A DNA stretch of 59,286 nt. Source: an uncultured Eubacteriales bacterium. Lineage in GTDB: Bacteria > Bacillota > Clostridia > TANB77 > CAG-508. The translations under genes were made by a program, and so were the position numbers. Positions 9,219 through 18,179 of this stretch are shown in pieces. Below the pieces are notes generated by a model. The model made no database searches. It was not told where the DNA came from and worked only from the letters and a program-made list of their open reading frames with translations. Where the stretch lies: assembly GCA_949294555.1 (NCBI GenBank), contig CASFHP010000029.1, positions 1 through 59,286 of the forward strand, given 5' to 3'. Position 1 is the stretch's first letter; every line of letters starts with the position of its first letter.

Positions 9219-10434
9219 ATGAAAAATCTTTTTGATATTTTAGACGAAAGAGGATATATTGAGCAATTAACACACCCAGCAGAAATCAAGGAATTGTTTG
9301 GCAAACAATCTGTTCCTTTTTATATTGGAATTGACCCTACAGCTGATAGCCTTCATGTTGGTCATTTTGTTTCTTTAATGGTAGCAAGTCATATGCAAAA
9401 ATGTGGTCATAAGCCAATTATTTTAGTTGGTGGTGGTACTGCAACGATTGGAGACCCTTCTCGGAAAAACAGATATGAGAAAAATGATGTCAAGAGAAGA
9501 AATTAATCATAATGTTGAATGTATCAAAAAACAGGTTGAAAAATTTGTAAGTTTTGAGGGAGAAAATGCGGCTATTATTGTCAATAACGCAGATTGGTTA
9601 TTAGATTTGAAGTTTGTTGACTTTGTTCGCGAAATTGGTAGTTTATTTTCTGTTAACAGAATGCTTGCTGCTGAATGTTACAAACAAAGATTAGAAACAG
9701 GTTTAACATTTTTTGAAATGAGCTATATGCTAATGCAATCTTATGACTTTTTGTATTTATATAACAAATATGGTTGTAAGCTTCAAATGGGTGGAAATGA
9801 CCAATGGTCTAACATCATTGGTGGTGTTGAATTAATTAGAAAAATTGGAAAAGACGATTCTTTTGGATTAACTTTTAAACTTTTGACAACAAAAGAAGGT
9901 AAAAAAATGGGTAAAACAGAAAAAGGTGCTTTATGGTTAGACCCTAACAAAACTTCTCCTTATGAATTTTATCAATATTGGAGAAATATTGAAGACAGTA
10001 GTGTAGAAACAGTATTAAAAATGCTAACTTTTCTTCCTATTGAACAAATTAATGAATTGTCAAGTTTAAAAGATGAAAAGATAAATGAAGCAAAGAAAGT
10101 TGCTGCTTTTGAAATTACAAAATTAATTCATGGAGAAGAAGAAGCAAAAAAGGCAGAAGAAGCTTCTAATGCTTTATTTAACGGAACTGGAAGTTTAGAC
10201 AATATGCCTACTGTAAAATTAGATGATATCCATATTTCTATAGTTGATGCTATTATACAAACAGGAATTGCTCCTTCTAAAGGTCAAGCAAGAACATTAA
10301 TTTCACAAGGTGGTATTTCTTTAAATGATGAAAAAGTTTCAGATACCAATTATATGCTTTCTGAAAAAGATTTTTCTCAAGGGTATGCAATTTTAAAGAA
10401 GGGTAAAAAAGTCTTTTATAAATTGGAAATTTAA
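9219..10434 (+). CDS. tyrS: Tyrosyl-tRNA synthetase, read through a +1 frameshift at CGG (9462)
   Basis: With the C at 9462 skipped, the product is a normal-length (about 404 residues) class I TyrRS that charges tRNA-Tyr. The HIGH-type motif is HVGHF near residue 50 and the KMSKS-type motif is KMGKTEK. The tyrosine pocket (QMGGNDQW) and the C-terminal S4-like domain are intact. The conserved [13 protein letters not shown] is broken between Ser and Gly: the codons run CCT TCT C GGA AAA ACA. Without a shift translation ends at 9506. The start at 9219 is preferred because GAAAGGA lies nine bases upstream; the earlier ATG at 9210 is too close. I see no T-box leader. A normally essential gene makes simple inactivation unlikely. 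Confidence 0.88.
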
Positions 10435-10448
10435 ATATGAAATGATTT

Positions 10449-10732
10449 AAAAAGCACCAAAATATCATTGAATTAAAGTTAAATTTTTTTATTTTTATAA
10501 TAACAAAAGTCATATTATTATATTTTATAAAATTAAATGTGCTAGTGGAAGAATATTACAAATTCTTACATTATCAAGTAGGAGAATCTCAGACTTGCTG
10601 TGAGAGGTGCCTGCTTTATAATGTTAGAATTTGTATATTCTGTAACGAACGCCAGCCATTTAATAAATAAAATAGGATAATATGACTTTTGTTTAATAAC
10701 TTAAAAATTCAATGATATTTTGGTGCTTTTTT
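10449..10732 (+). ncRNA. Structured RNA candidate, member 1, inside a long imperfect palindrome
   Basis: A perfect 26-base inverted repeat (10449-10474 with 10707-10732) encloses two inner pairs: ACAAAAGTCATATTAT with ATAATATGACTTTTGT, and a 22-base near-complementary pair around 10550-10572 and 10619-10640. The core at 10505-10620 is almost identical to 31142-31257. It contains GTAGG AGAAT CTCA...TGAG AGGTG CCTGC, a hairpin with an internal loop. The right arm ends in a T run on the plus strand, so the whole can also terminate tyrS transcription. No reading frame occupies the stretch. Confidence 0.65.
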
Positions 10733-10739
10733 AATTATT

Positions 10740-11045
10740 TCATCTGCTTCTCTGCACAATTTCAACAATGTCTGCAATATATTCTCCAATTACTGGAATG
10801 TTTAGCGCTACAATTCTTTGTAGCAAAATAATTAAAACAGCTGTTATAATTGTAACACCAATTCCTATTCCAACGCCTCTAAATATTCCAGCAATAAAAT
10901 TCCTTTTGATAATTTCCTTTTTGCTTCCAAAAATGTATGTCCATTCTTCAATATTTGACTTTTGAAATGTTTCTATCAAATTATTTATAGACGTATTTAA
11001 TATTTCTATCTTTTTGCTTTTTATTTTATCAAAAAAACCAAACAT
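10740..11045 (-). CDS. DUF5665-type small membrane protein
   Basis: A 101-residue protein with a soluble N-terminal half and one or two hydrophobic segments (about residues 52-85). The characteristic GIFRGVGIGIGVTII...VALNIPVIGEYIADIV matches the DUF5665 family found in Firmicutes, whose function is unknown. Upstream is a terminator hairpin, so it probably starts its own transcript, although the spacer to that hairpin is nearly zero. Confidence 0.75.
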   Translation of the reverse strand: MFGFFDKIKSKKIEILNTSINNLIETFQKSNIEEWTYIFGSKKEIIKRNFIAGIFRGVGIGIGVTIITAVLIILLQRIVALNIPVIGEYIADIVEIVQRSR

Positions 11046-11079
11046 AAAAAATCCACCTTAGTTATAGGGTGGATTTTTT
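11046..11079. terminator. Intrinsic terminator between UPF0182 and DUF5665 genes
   Basis: AAAAAATCCACC pairs with GGGTGGATTTTTT around a nine-base loop. The T run on the minus strand follows the stop of the UPF0182 gene. Because it abuts the start codon of the DUF5665 gene it may also influence that gene's expression. Confidence 0.85.
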
Positions 11080-11132
11080 GTATCTTTTTTATTCAATTTT
11101 TTTATCTAATTGTCATTATTCTATTCTGTCTT

Positions 11133-14003
11133 CTATTCAACCACATTCGTATTTTCAGCTGTTACATTATCTATCACATTGGTCGTATTATCTATTGTGT
11201 TTGTATTATTTGTATTTTGTGTATTATCCGTATTTGAAGCTTCTTCCTCTCGCATTCTTTCTAAAGAATCTATTAATGTTTGTAATCGTTCTATATCGCT
11301 TCCCATCATTTCCCAATCACTATTGCCTGTTGATTCTTTTAAATTTTGATTTGCTTTGATAATCGAATCAATTAAACCATCAATATCTTCTGTATTTTCC
11401 ACTTCGATATCTACTGCATAATTTGAAAGTAAATTTTGCAATGCTTCTTGCAATGTGTCTCCTATCGCTACTTTATTTCCTGAAGCAACTATCACTTTTT
11501 TTAGCAATGGAATTTGAGATTCATTTATCATTGTTTGATAAATTGGTTCAACATACAATAGGGTGTTTTCTATTGGCACAATTATCATTTGTTTTGTAAT
11601 TCTGGTTCCTGTCGTTTCTAATGTTTGTAATTCTGATGATATCGCTTCATCTTCTTCAATTTGGTTGTCTAATTGTGTTGGACTAACGATATTGCTATCT
11701 GCTGAAAATGTACATAATTTTAATCGATTTGTGCCACCTTCTGCTGTTCCTACTAGATATGAAATAATATTTTGTCTATCATTTTGTGTGTATATTTGCA
11801 TTAGTCCTAATTCTTCTCCATTGTCTGTTTGTACCATGATATAGTATGGCTCTAAATATGTTCCTGTTGACCTTGTTGAGTTTATCGTATTATATCTTAC
11901 AAAATCCCACAAGTCATCTGAACGGTATAATACATCTGGTCTTACATTATGATATACTTTTAAAATTTCAGCTTGAACATTATATAAAAATTCTGGATAT
12001 ACAAAATGTTCTGCAATATCTGCTGGTATTTCTGCATCTAAATCTGCAAATAATGAAGGATAAATATTTCTATATGCCATCGCAATTGGGTCTGTTCTAT
12101 CTGTAATATAGAAATCCATGGTTCCATTATATGCATCAATAATTACTTTTACAGAATTTCTAATATAATTGATATCTCTTGTTTCTCCCTCATGTTCAAT
12201 TTCTGTATATTGAGAGTATGGATAACTACTTGAAATAGTATATGCATCTAATACCCAATAAATTTTTCCATCATCACTAATAACTGTATATGGGTTTTCG
12301 TCATACATCAAATATGGTAATGCTTTTTTAGCTCTTTCAATAATATTTCTGTTTATCAAGATTTTACTATCACTTGTAATTTCAGTTGAAAATGCTAAAT
12401 TAATATCTCCTTTATACATAGCTAGAACCAATCTATCTAAAAAGTTTAATTGCAAACCAGCTTCTCCATCATAACTAGAGGTAACATCATTGCCACTTTC
12501 GTCTGTGTAATCATATTCTTGTTTATTTTTTGTATTTGTTGCAATAATAGCACTATCATCTGTACTAAAATAAATTCTTGGTTCAGCTACATCAATTACT
12601 TCATCATTTCCTGATACATTTTTTTGTATATATTCTACATTTCCAGTTTCTGTGCTTTCTGTTGCTGATGTGATAATTTCTCCATATCCATGTGTATATT
12701 CATATGTTTTATTACTATAGGTTCTATCTGAACTCGTAATTTCTCTTGGAGATAAATATACTAATTGTTCTTCTTCTCCTATTTTATATTTTGCCAAGTT
12801 TGCACTTCTATATGTATAATATCCTGTACTTGTTTGTGTATTTTGTAAAGTTGTTAACACTGCTGTTTCACTAATAATTGGTATATTATCCACAATTGTT
12901 GTATTTGCATTTAATTCTTGTTCTGTTACTGTTCCAGAATATTCGATAGCTTCTTCTTCAACATCTAATCCATATGCATTTTTTGTATTTTCAATATTTT
13001 GTGCAATATATGGTCTTTCTCTATCTAATTCATTAGAATTTACGTAAATTAAATCAAATGCAACCATCACTACAAATAAAGCTACCAAGTAAATTGGAAT
13101 AACGGCTAGATTTTTTAATACTTTTGCGGTATTTTCTTTTTTAAAAGCCTGTAAAGCTCTATATGCAAAAATTATTATTACAAAAGCAAATAGGATATAT
13201 CCCCATAATCTAACAGTTGCTTCAGTCATACCAGCACCATTAATTTCTATGTTTTCATCAATGGTCATGATTTTTCCAAACATTAAGTTTTGTGTGCTTA
13301 AAATAGTTATAAGTGCTACACCTATAATAATTAATAGGATATTTCTTGTTAATTTTTTCATTAACAAACTTTCTTTTAGCATTTGTCTATCAACACCGTC
13401 AAAATAACGGTTAAATACAATTATATAATATGCTGCCATGTAAACGGTTAGCCCTATAATAATTCCAACTATATAATATACAAACATCTCAATAACTGGT
13501 TTTTGGAATACATAGTATGAAATATCTAGCCCAAATATTGGGTCATTAATTCCAAAAGCCGTATTTCCCATAACCAACATAATGTTTTGCATCATTACAT
13601 TTGAAGCAATTACACTCACAAGAATTGAAATAACCAATGAAATTGATTTATTTAATAATTTGGGCATTTCTTTATTTTCTTTTTCGAAAAATGGTTTTAA
13701 TCCCTTTTTAATTCCTCGATTGGTCATGTAAATCATAAAGAATAAGACAACAAAATTAATTGCCATTATAGCATATCGATATATTAAGTTTGTCCAAAAT
13801 ACTTGAACATAATTTTCTCCTAGTTCTAAATACTCTAAATAGCTTCCTCTTACTTGAATATAAGATACAATTGCAAATACTGCTATAAATACAAGAACTA
13901 AAATCATTCTAATTTTACTTTTTTTCTTCGGTTGTACTGCTTGCTCTGCTTTCTTATCATTCTCTTGGTTTTCTACTATCGTTTCTTTTCTTTCTTCTTC
14001 CAA
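11133..14003 (-). CDS. UPF0182-family large membrane protein (COG1615)
   Basis: A 956-residue protein. A cytoplasmic tail with a Lys-rich stretch is followed by about seven transmembrane segments within residues 30-320. A long extracytoplasmic domain (about 330-880) has the UPF0182 features RPYIAQNIENTKNAYGLD and a late SQIPLLKKVIVASGNKVAIG. The C-terminus is a low-complexity Asn/Thr tail. The length fits the family. Members occur widely in Firmicutes and Actinobacteria without a known reaction. The gene appears monocistronic, ending at the terminator at 11046-11079. Confidence 0.9.
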   Translation of the reverse strand: MEEERKETIVENQENDKKAEQAVQPKKKSKIRMILVLVFIAVFAIVSYIQVRGSYLEYLELGENYVQVFWTNLIYRYAIMAINFVVLFFMIYMTNRGIKKGLKPFFEKENKEMPKLLNKSISLVISILVSVIASNVMMQNIMLVMGNTAFGINDPIFGLDISYYVFQKPVIEMFVYYIVGIIIGLTVYMAAYYIIVFNRYFDGVDRQMLKESLLMKKLTRNILLIIIGVALITILSTQNLMFGKIMTIDENIEINGAGMTEATVRLWGYILFAFVIIIFAYRALQAFKKENTAKVLKNLAVIPIYLVALFVVMVAFDLIYVNSNELDRERPYIAQNIENTKNAYGLDVEEEAIEYSGTVTEQELNANTTIVDNIPIISETAVLTTLQNTQTSTGYYTYRSANLAKYKIGEEEQLVYLSPREITSSDRTYSNKTYEYTHGYGEIITSATESTETGNVEYIQKNVSGNDEVIDVAEPRIYFSTDDSAIIATNTKNKQEYDYTDESGNDVTSSYDGEAGLQLNFLDRLVLAMYKGDINLAFSTEITSDSKILINRNIIERAKKALPYLMYDENPYTVISDDGKIYWVLDAYTISSSYPYSQYTEIEHEGETRDINYIRNSVKVIIDAYNGTMDFYITDRTDPIAMAYRNIYPSLFADLDAEIPADIAEHFVYPEFLYNVQAEILKVYHNVRPDVLYRSDDLWDFVRYNTINSTRSTGTYLEPYYIMVQTDNGEELGLMQIYTQNDRQNIISYLVGTAEGGTNRLKLCTFSADSNIVSPTQLDNQIEEDEAISSELQTLETTGTRITKQMIIVPIENTLLYVEPIYQTMINESQIPLLKKVIVASGNKVAIGDTLQEALQNLLSNYAVDIEVENTEDIDGLIDSIIKANQNLKESTGNSDWEMMGSDIERLQTLIDSLERMREEEASNTDNTQNTNNTNTIDNTTNVIDNVTAENTNVVE

Positions 14004-14168
14004 AATCTCTCCTCCTTAATTTGCACATTATATTAGAAAGTTTATATGATTTTTTTGAAAATAAAATATCCATATTTATATTTTCACTTTGATTTTAAAA
14101 CAAAAAAGCTTTATATCGTTTTCTAATATTTGGATAAAAATTTTAAATTTCAACATCCAATACTTTCC

Positions 14169-15074
14169 TTAAATAATTGCTTTTACAAAATCTCCGGCAT
14201 TAAAAACTTCCATATCATCAATTTGCTCTCCTACGCCGATAAATTTTACAGGAATTTTATTTTCTTCTACAATTCCGATAACAACGCCACCTTTTGCTGT
14301 ACCATCTAATTTTGTAAGAACTAAGCCTGTAATATCTGCTTCTTCTTTAAAAGCTTTTACCTGTGAAATCGCATTTTGTCCAGTGGTTCCATCAATAACT
14401 AATAAAACTTCTTTATCAGCTTCTGCCATTTCTTTGTTAATTACTTTTTGAATTTTATTTAATTCATCCATTAAATATTTTTTGTTGTGTAGTCTTCCAG
14501 CCGTATCAACAATTAGCACATCTGCATTTTTTTCTCTTGTTATTTTTATGGCATCATATACAACAGATGCAGGGTCTACCCCCTCTTCTCTTTTTACAAT
14601 ATCTGCACCTGACCTTTTAGCCCAAATCTCTAATTGCTCCACAGCAGCCGCTCTGAAAGTATCTGCCGCTGCCACAACAACTTTCTTTCCATCTTTTGCT
14701 AAACGATTTGCTATTTTTCCTATTGATGTGGTTTTTCCTACCCCATTTACACCAACCACTAAAATTACAGATGGTTTTGTATTTAATTGTAAACCTACAT
14801 CTGTTACTTCTAATATTTTTTGCATTTCTTCTCGTAATGCATTTTTTACATCTTCTTCATCTTCTATTTTTTCTTTTTTAATTCTATCTCTTAAATTATT
14901 GATAATTTTTACAGATGTGTCCATTCCAATATCTGACATAATTAAAATTTCTTCTAGTTCTTCTAAAAAGTCTTCATCTACTTTTCTAAAGCTACTAAAT
15001 ACATTATTAATTTTTTCATCAAATGATTTTTTTGTTTTATTTAATCCATTTTTTAATTTATCAAAAAATCCCAT
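14169..15074 (-). CDS. ftsY: Signal recognition particle receptor FtsY
   Basis: A 301-residue SRP receptor GTPase that docks SRP-ribosome complexes at the membrane. A helical N domain (residues 1-85) precedes the G domain with P loop GVNGVGKTTS, DTFRAAA, DTAGRLHN, TKLDG and GVGEQIDD near the C-terminus. The acidic A domain is essentially absent, as in many Clostridia. No ffh or ylxM gene adjoins it. It is followed by a REP-bounded cassette. Confidence 0.97.
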   Translation of the reverse strand: MGFFDKLKNGLNKTKKSFDEKINNVFSSFRKVDEDFLEELEEILIMSDIGMDTSVKIINNLRDRIKKEKIEDEEDVKNALREEMQKILEVTDVGLQLNTKPSVILVVGVNGVGKTTSIGKIANRLAKDGKKVVVAAADTFRAAAVEQLEIWAKRSGADIVKREEGVDPASVVYDAIKITREKNADVLIVDTAGRLHNKKYLMDELNKIQKVINKEMAEADKEVLLVIDGTTGQNAISQVKAFKEEADITGLVLTKLDGTAKGGVVIGIVEENKIPVKFIGVGEQIDDMEVFNAGDFVKAII

Positions 15075-15408
15075 GGTTCCTATCCCTTCTCTTTTTATTC
15101 TCTAGTTTTATGTATGCTTTTATTTTGACATTATCTATTTTATCATATTTTTTTGAATATTTCCATAAATTTCAAGAATTTCTTTTATTTATGTCCATTT
15201 GGGGACGTTTCTTTTTGAGACATTTTCTGTTTTTGCTTTTAACTGAAAATTGAAAAGTACTCTTATATATGAATGTCGGATTTTTCTGCGCAACATTGTT
15301 GTTTGTTGAATAGGAAATAATATGAAACTTTTTTTGTTTCACAATTCAAAGTGAAAATAAATATTTTATCTTCAAAAGAAAAAGCTATTTTTTCTATTCG
15401 ACGAAAAA

Positions 15409-15427
15409 CACCAGCATTACGCTGGTG
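15409..15427 (-). terminator. Terminator of the cassette gene
   Basis: CACCAGC pairs with GCTGGTG around a five-base loop and is followed on the minus strand by a T run. It lies about 40 bases beyond the stop codon of the 15467-15862 gene. Confidence 0.85.
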
Positions 15428-15466
15428 CTTGTTCGGCCACGTTAGGTTAACAGTTACAGTTATTTT

Positions 15467-15862
15467 TTATTTATCCATATAAGCATTAATAAAATCTTTT
15501 ACACTTATACATTCCAGCCCTGCTTGATTGTTCTTGAAGATTTTTATATCTCCAAGAATATATACGATTTTGATTTGAAGACCAAAATGTATTTCTAGCC
15601 TTCCGGAATTCAAATCATTCCACCTGTATATCAGTGCCGCAATAAAAGCTGCTATTGCTCGTACATGTTCTGATAATTCGTTAGCATAGCATACTTTCAT
15701 TTTTTTATTTTCTTCGTAACATACAACTGTCTCTTTTAAACCAATGACCTTTATGCTTCGATATAGCCGCTCTGATTCAGCAGCTAATTCAAATTCGTCA
15801 ATTCTTCCTTCCCTTTTACTTAAATTGATTAAATTTTGAATGTTTACTCTTCTTTCATACAT
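15467..15862 (-). CDS. Hypothetical protein carried by the inverted-repeat cassette
   Basis: A 131-residue protein that I do not recognise. I chose the ATG at 15862 because GAAAGGA lies upstream of it; an in-frame ATG at 15880 has no such site. The sequence has an N-terminal helical region (INLSKREGRIDEFELAAESE) and a middle hydrophobic helix (AIAAFIAALIYRW). Its codon use differs from its neighbours (more GCG and CGN), and it contains an in-frame CGG at 15767-15769. A +1 shift there would stop within a few codons, so this CGG must be read in frame if the protein is made. Recent acquisition is likely. Confidence 0.65.
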   Translation of the reverse strand: MYERRVNIQNLINLSKREGRIDEFELAAESERLYRSIKVIGLKETVVCYEENKKMKVCYANELSEHVRAIAAFIAALIYRWNDLNSGRLEIHFGLQIKIVYILGDIKIFKNNQAGLECISVKDFINAYMDK

Positions 15863-16204
15863 ATTTTTTATTCCTTTCATTGCATAGACGTGGCTAGTTG
15901 CATTTACAACATATATCTATTATATATCATATTATGTAAATTTGCAAGTTCTATATAGATTTTCCTTACTATTTTTCAATTATTTAGCTTTTATTTGACG
16001 TTCATATAAATCTTATCTATTAATATTATAAAAAATTTTGCAAAACAATTTTGTATAATAAAAAAGAGAAGTCTCACATATTCTTGAAATTCCTCTTTCT
16101 AACTTTAACTTTTTATATAAATTTATCATAATATTGTTGAATTTTAAAACAAATTCAATCTTTTTTGTTAAAATGTCTCAAATGGAAACGTCCCCAATTG
16201 GACA

Positions 16205-17149
16205 TTATTCTAATACAAATAATTCTCCTAATGGTCTTGCTTCATTAATTCTTTTGATAGCTTCTGCGAATAATGGTGCAATTGTTAATACTTTTATCTT
16301 GTCACTTTGTTTTTCTTCTGGCAATGGAATTGTATTTGTAATAACTAATTCCTTTATTGGAGAAGCTTCAATTCTTTTTACAGCATCTGCTGATAATACA
16401 CCATGTGTACATCCTGCATATATTTCTTTTGCTTTAAATCTCTCTAAGATTTTTGCTGTTTCGATTAATGAACCTGCTGTATCTACTTCATCATCAAAGA
16501 TGATAGCTTCTTTATTTTCTACATCTCCTATAACAGTTGTTGCAATGGCTCTATCATCATTGCCTGCTCTTCTTTTATCAATTAATGCAATTGGACATCC
16601 GAAATATTCTGAATATTTATATGCTTTTTTTGAACTTCCTGCGTCTGTTGCAACAATTACCATATCTTTTAAGTTCTTTTCTTTAAAATATTTTTGTAAT
16701 ATGTTTTGTGCTGATAATCTGTCACAATTGATATTAAAATAAGCTTGGATTGCTGGATTATGTAAGTCACATGTAATAACTCTTGTTGCTCCTGCTGCTT
16801 CTAATAGTTGTTGCATTAATTTTGCAGTTACTGGTATTCTTGGTTGGTCTTTCTTATCTGACCTTGAATAGATATAATATGGCAAAACAACATTGATATT
16901 TTTTGCTGAAGCTCTTTTAAATGCATCAATTGCGATTAATAGCTCCATGACTCTTTCATTAACTGGTGGTGTTGTTGTTTGTACAATATAAACATCTTGT
17001 TCTCTTACTGTTTCTTTAATTTGTACAAATGTATTGTCATTTTTAAACTTTAGTATGTCCATTTGTCCTACTGGTAATTTTAGATAATCACATATCTCTT
17101 TTGTGAAATTTTCTGCACTTTTACAGGCAAAGATTTTGATATTTTCCAT
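16205..17149 (-). CDS. prs: Ribose-phosphate pyrophosphokinase (PRPP synthase)
   Basis: A 314-residue class I PRPP synthase making 5-phosphoribosyl diphosphate from ribose 5-phosphate and ATP. Visible are the flexible-loop region (PYYIYSRSDKKDQPR), the metal/ATP-binding CDLHNPAIQ, the PRPP-loop VIFDDEVDTAGSL, and KRRAGNDDRA. The catalytic loop lacks the usual ARQDRK spelling (SRSDKKDQ instead), a variant seen in some clostridial paralogues. The stop codon overlaps the right end of the inverted-repeat cassette. Confidence 0.93.
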   Translation of the reverse strand: MENIKIFACKSAENFTKEICDYLKLPVGQMDILKFKNDNTFVQIKETVREQDVYIVQTTTPPVNERVMELLIAIDAFKRASAKNINVVLPYYIYSRSDKKDQPRIPVTAKLMQQLLEAAGATRVITCDLHNPAIQAYFNINCDRLSAQNILQKYFKEKNLKDMVIVATDAGSSKKAYKYSEYFGCPIALIDKRRAGNDDRAIATTVIGDVENKEAIIFDDEVDTAGSLIETAKILERFKAKEIYAGCTHGVLSADAVKRIEASPIKELVITNTIPLPEEKQSDKIKVLTIAPLFAEAIKRINEARPLGELFVLE

Positions 17150-17252
17150 TTTTCTTCTCCTTTTATTTATTTTACTCTAATAGTATATCATCTTTCTTCA
17201 ATTTTTCCAAGTATTATTTAAAAATCGACAAATTTTTTAGAAAATAACCTCC

Positions 17253-18161
17253 CTATTTTTCAAATTTTCCAAAGGATATGTAAAAATATGTCCGCATTTT
17301 TTCTTCACTTTCCTTAGTTTCCGTTTGATATTTTTCAATATAGATATCTGTTTGCTCATTTTTATGGGTATACTGAAATTTGTAAAAATCTCCTTCTAAT
17401 TTTGCCCCTAATTCATCTGTCAATTGGTTGTCCATATTATTATACTCAAATTCTTCTTCTCCATCATTATAGTGGACAATGATATTATCGATTCGACTAT
17501 CCACAATTCTTAGGATATTTTCTACATCATATTTATCTAAATATCCTTCAGTTTCCATTTTTTGCTTATAATTTTCTAAATAAATCAAATTATATTCTGC
17601 TGTATTGGTAGTGTCATCTTCATTACTTACAAAAAAGCTTTGTATATTACTGATAACTGAATTTGTCGCAGTAGTTAAGTATGAATAATGGACAAGATAT
17701 ATACCAATGGTTATGGCTATTAATATGATTACTAAAATAATTTTTCTTTTCCTATTTTTACTTTTCTCTAAAAGGATAATACCTATTATAATTAATGGGA
17801 TGGATATAATTCCTATAATATACAAAAATGGTAAAAATACAGTTGCAAGAAATGTTCTTGCTTCTAGTTCTAATATTACAGCAATTACTATTACTAAAAC
17901 AATAAATAATATCATAAGAATTGGCTTGCTTTTTTTCTTATTTTGAAACGCTTCTATTATACATAGTAAATATTTATATAGAATATAGATTATACTTCCC
18001 ATTAAAAATATTTGTGATAATAACATTAACATATTATCCAACCTTGGGTTATACAGTACACCTAAAGCAAAAGCATATAATGATTTTGCATATACAAAAG
18101 AAGCTCCTACCACTATAATAATTGATACAATTAAACTTACTTTTTTTATTTTTTCATTCAT
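17253..18161 (-). CDS. Multipass membrane protein of unknown function
   Basis: A 302-residue protein. About six hydrophobic segments lie between residues 8 and 165, and a soluble C-terminal domain of about 130 residues follows. It starts 18 bases after the 18180-19451 gene stops and is probably co-transcribed with it. Codon 290 is an in-frame CGG (17292-17294). Read in frame the protein ends in RTYFYISFGKFEK; with a +1 skip it would end with about 18 other residues. I cannot tell which is used. No family was recognised. Confidence 0.65.
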   Translation of the reverse strand: MNEKIKKVSLIVSIIIVVGASFVYAKSLYAFALGVLYNPRLDNMLMLLSQIFLMGSIIYILYKYLLCIIEAFQNKKKSKPILMILFIVLVIVIAVILELEARTFLATVFLPFLYIIGIISIPLIIIGIILLEKSKNRKRKIILVIILIAITIGIYLVHYSYLTTATNSVISNIQSFFVSNEDDTTNTAEYNLIYLENYKQKMETEGYLDKYDVENILRIVDSRIDNIIVHYNDGEEEFEYNNMDNQLTDELGAKLEGDFYKFQYTHKNEQTDIYIEKYQTETKESEEKMRTYFYISFGKFEK

Positions 18162-18179
18162 ACTATACCTTCTTCTTTA

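Larger units (their letters stand above)
15191..16205. mobile_element. 1.0-kb cassette bounded by 32-bp inverted repeats
   Basis: The left end (15191-15222) and the right end (16174-16205) are inverted copies matching at 29 of 32 positions, with core GGGGACGTTTC. The pair exactly fills the ftsY-prs interval, and the right copy touches the prs stop codon. The only gene inside is the hypothetical protein at 15467-15862. 15223-15408 and 15881-16173 hold no recognisable gene or site apart from the terminator. The ends are REP/MITE-like. Mobility in trans by a Y1 transposase is inference. Confidence 0.6.

Noticed and set aside
10449..10732. Retron msr/msd
   Set aside because: The nested stems resemble one, but no reverse transcriptase gene is nearby.
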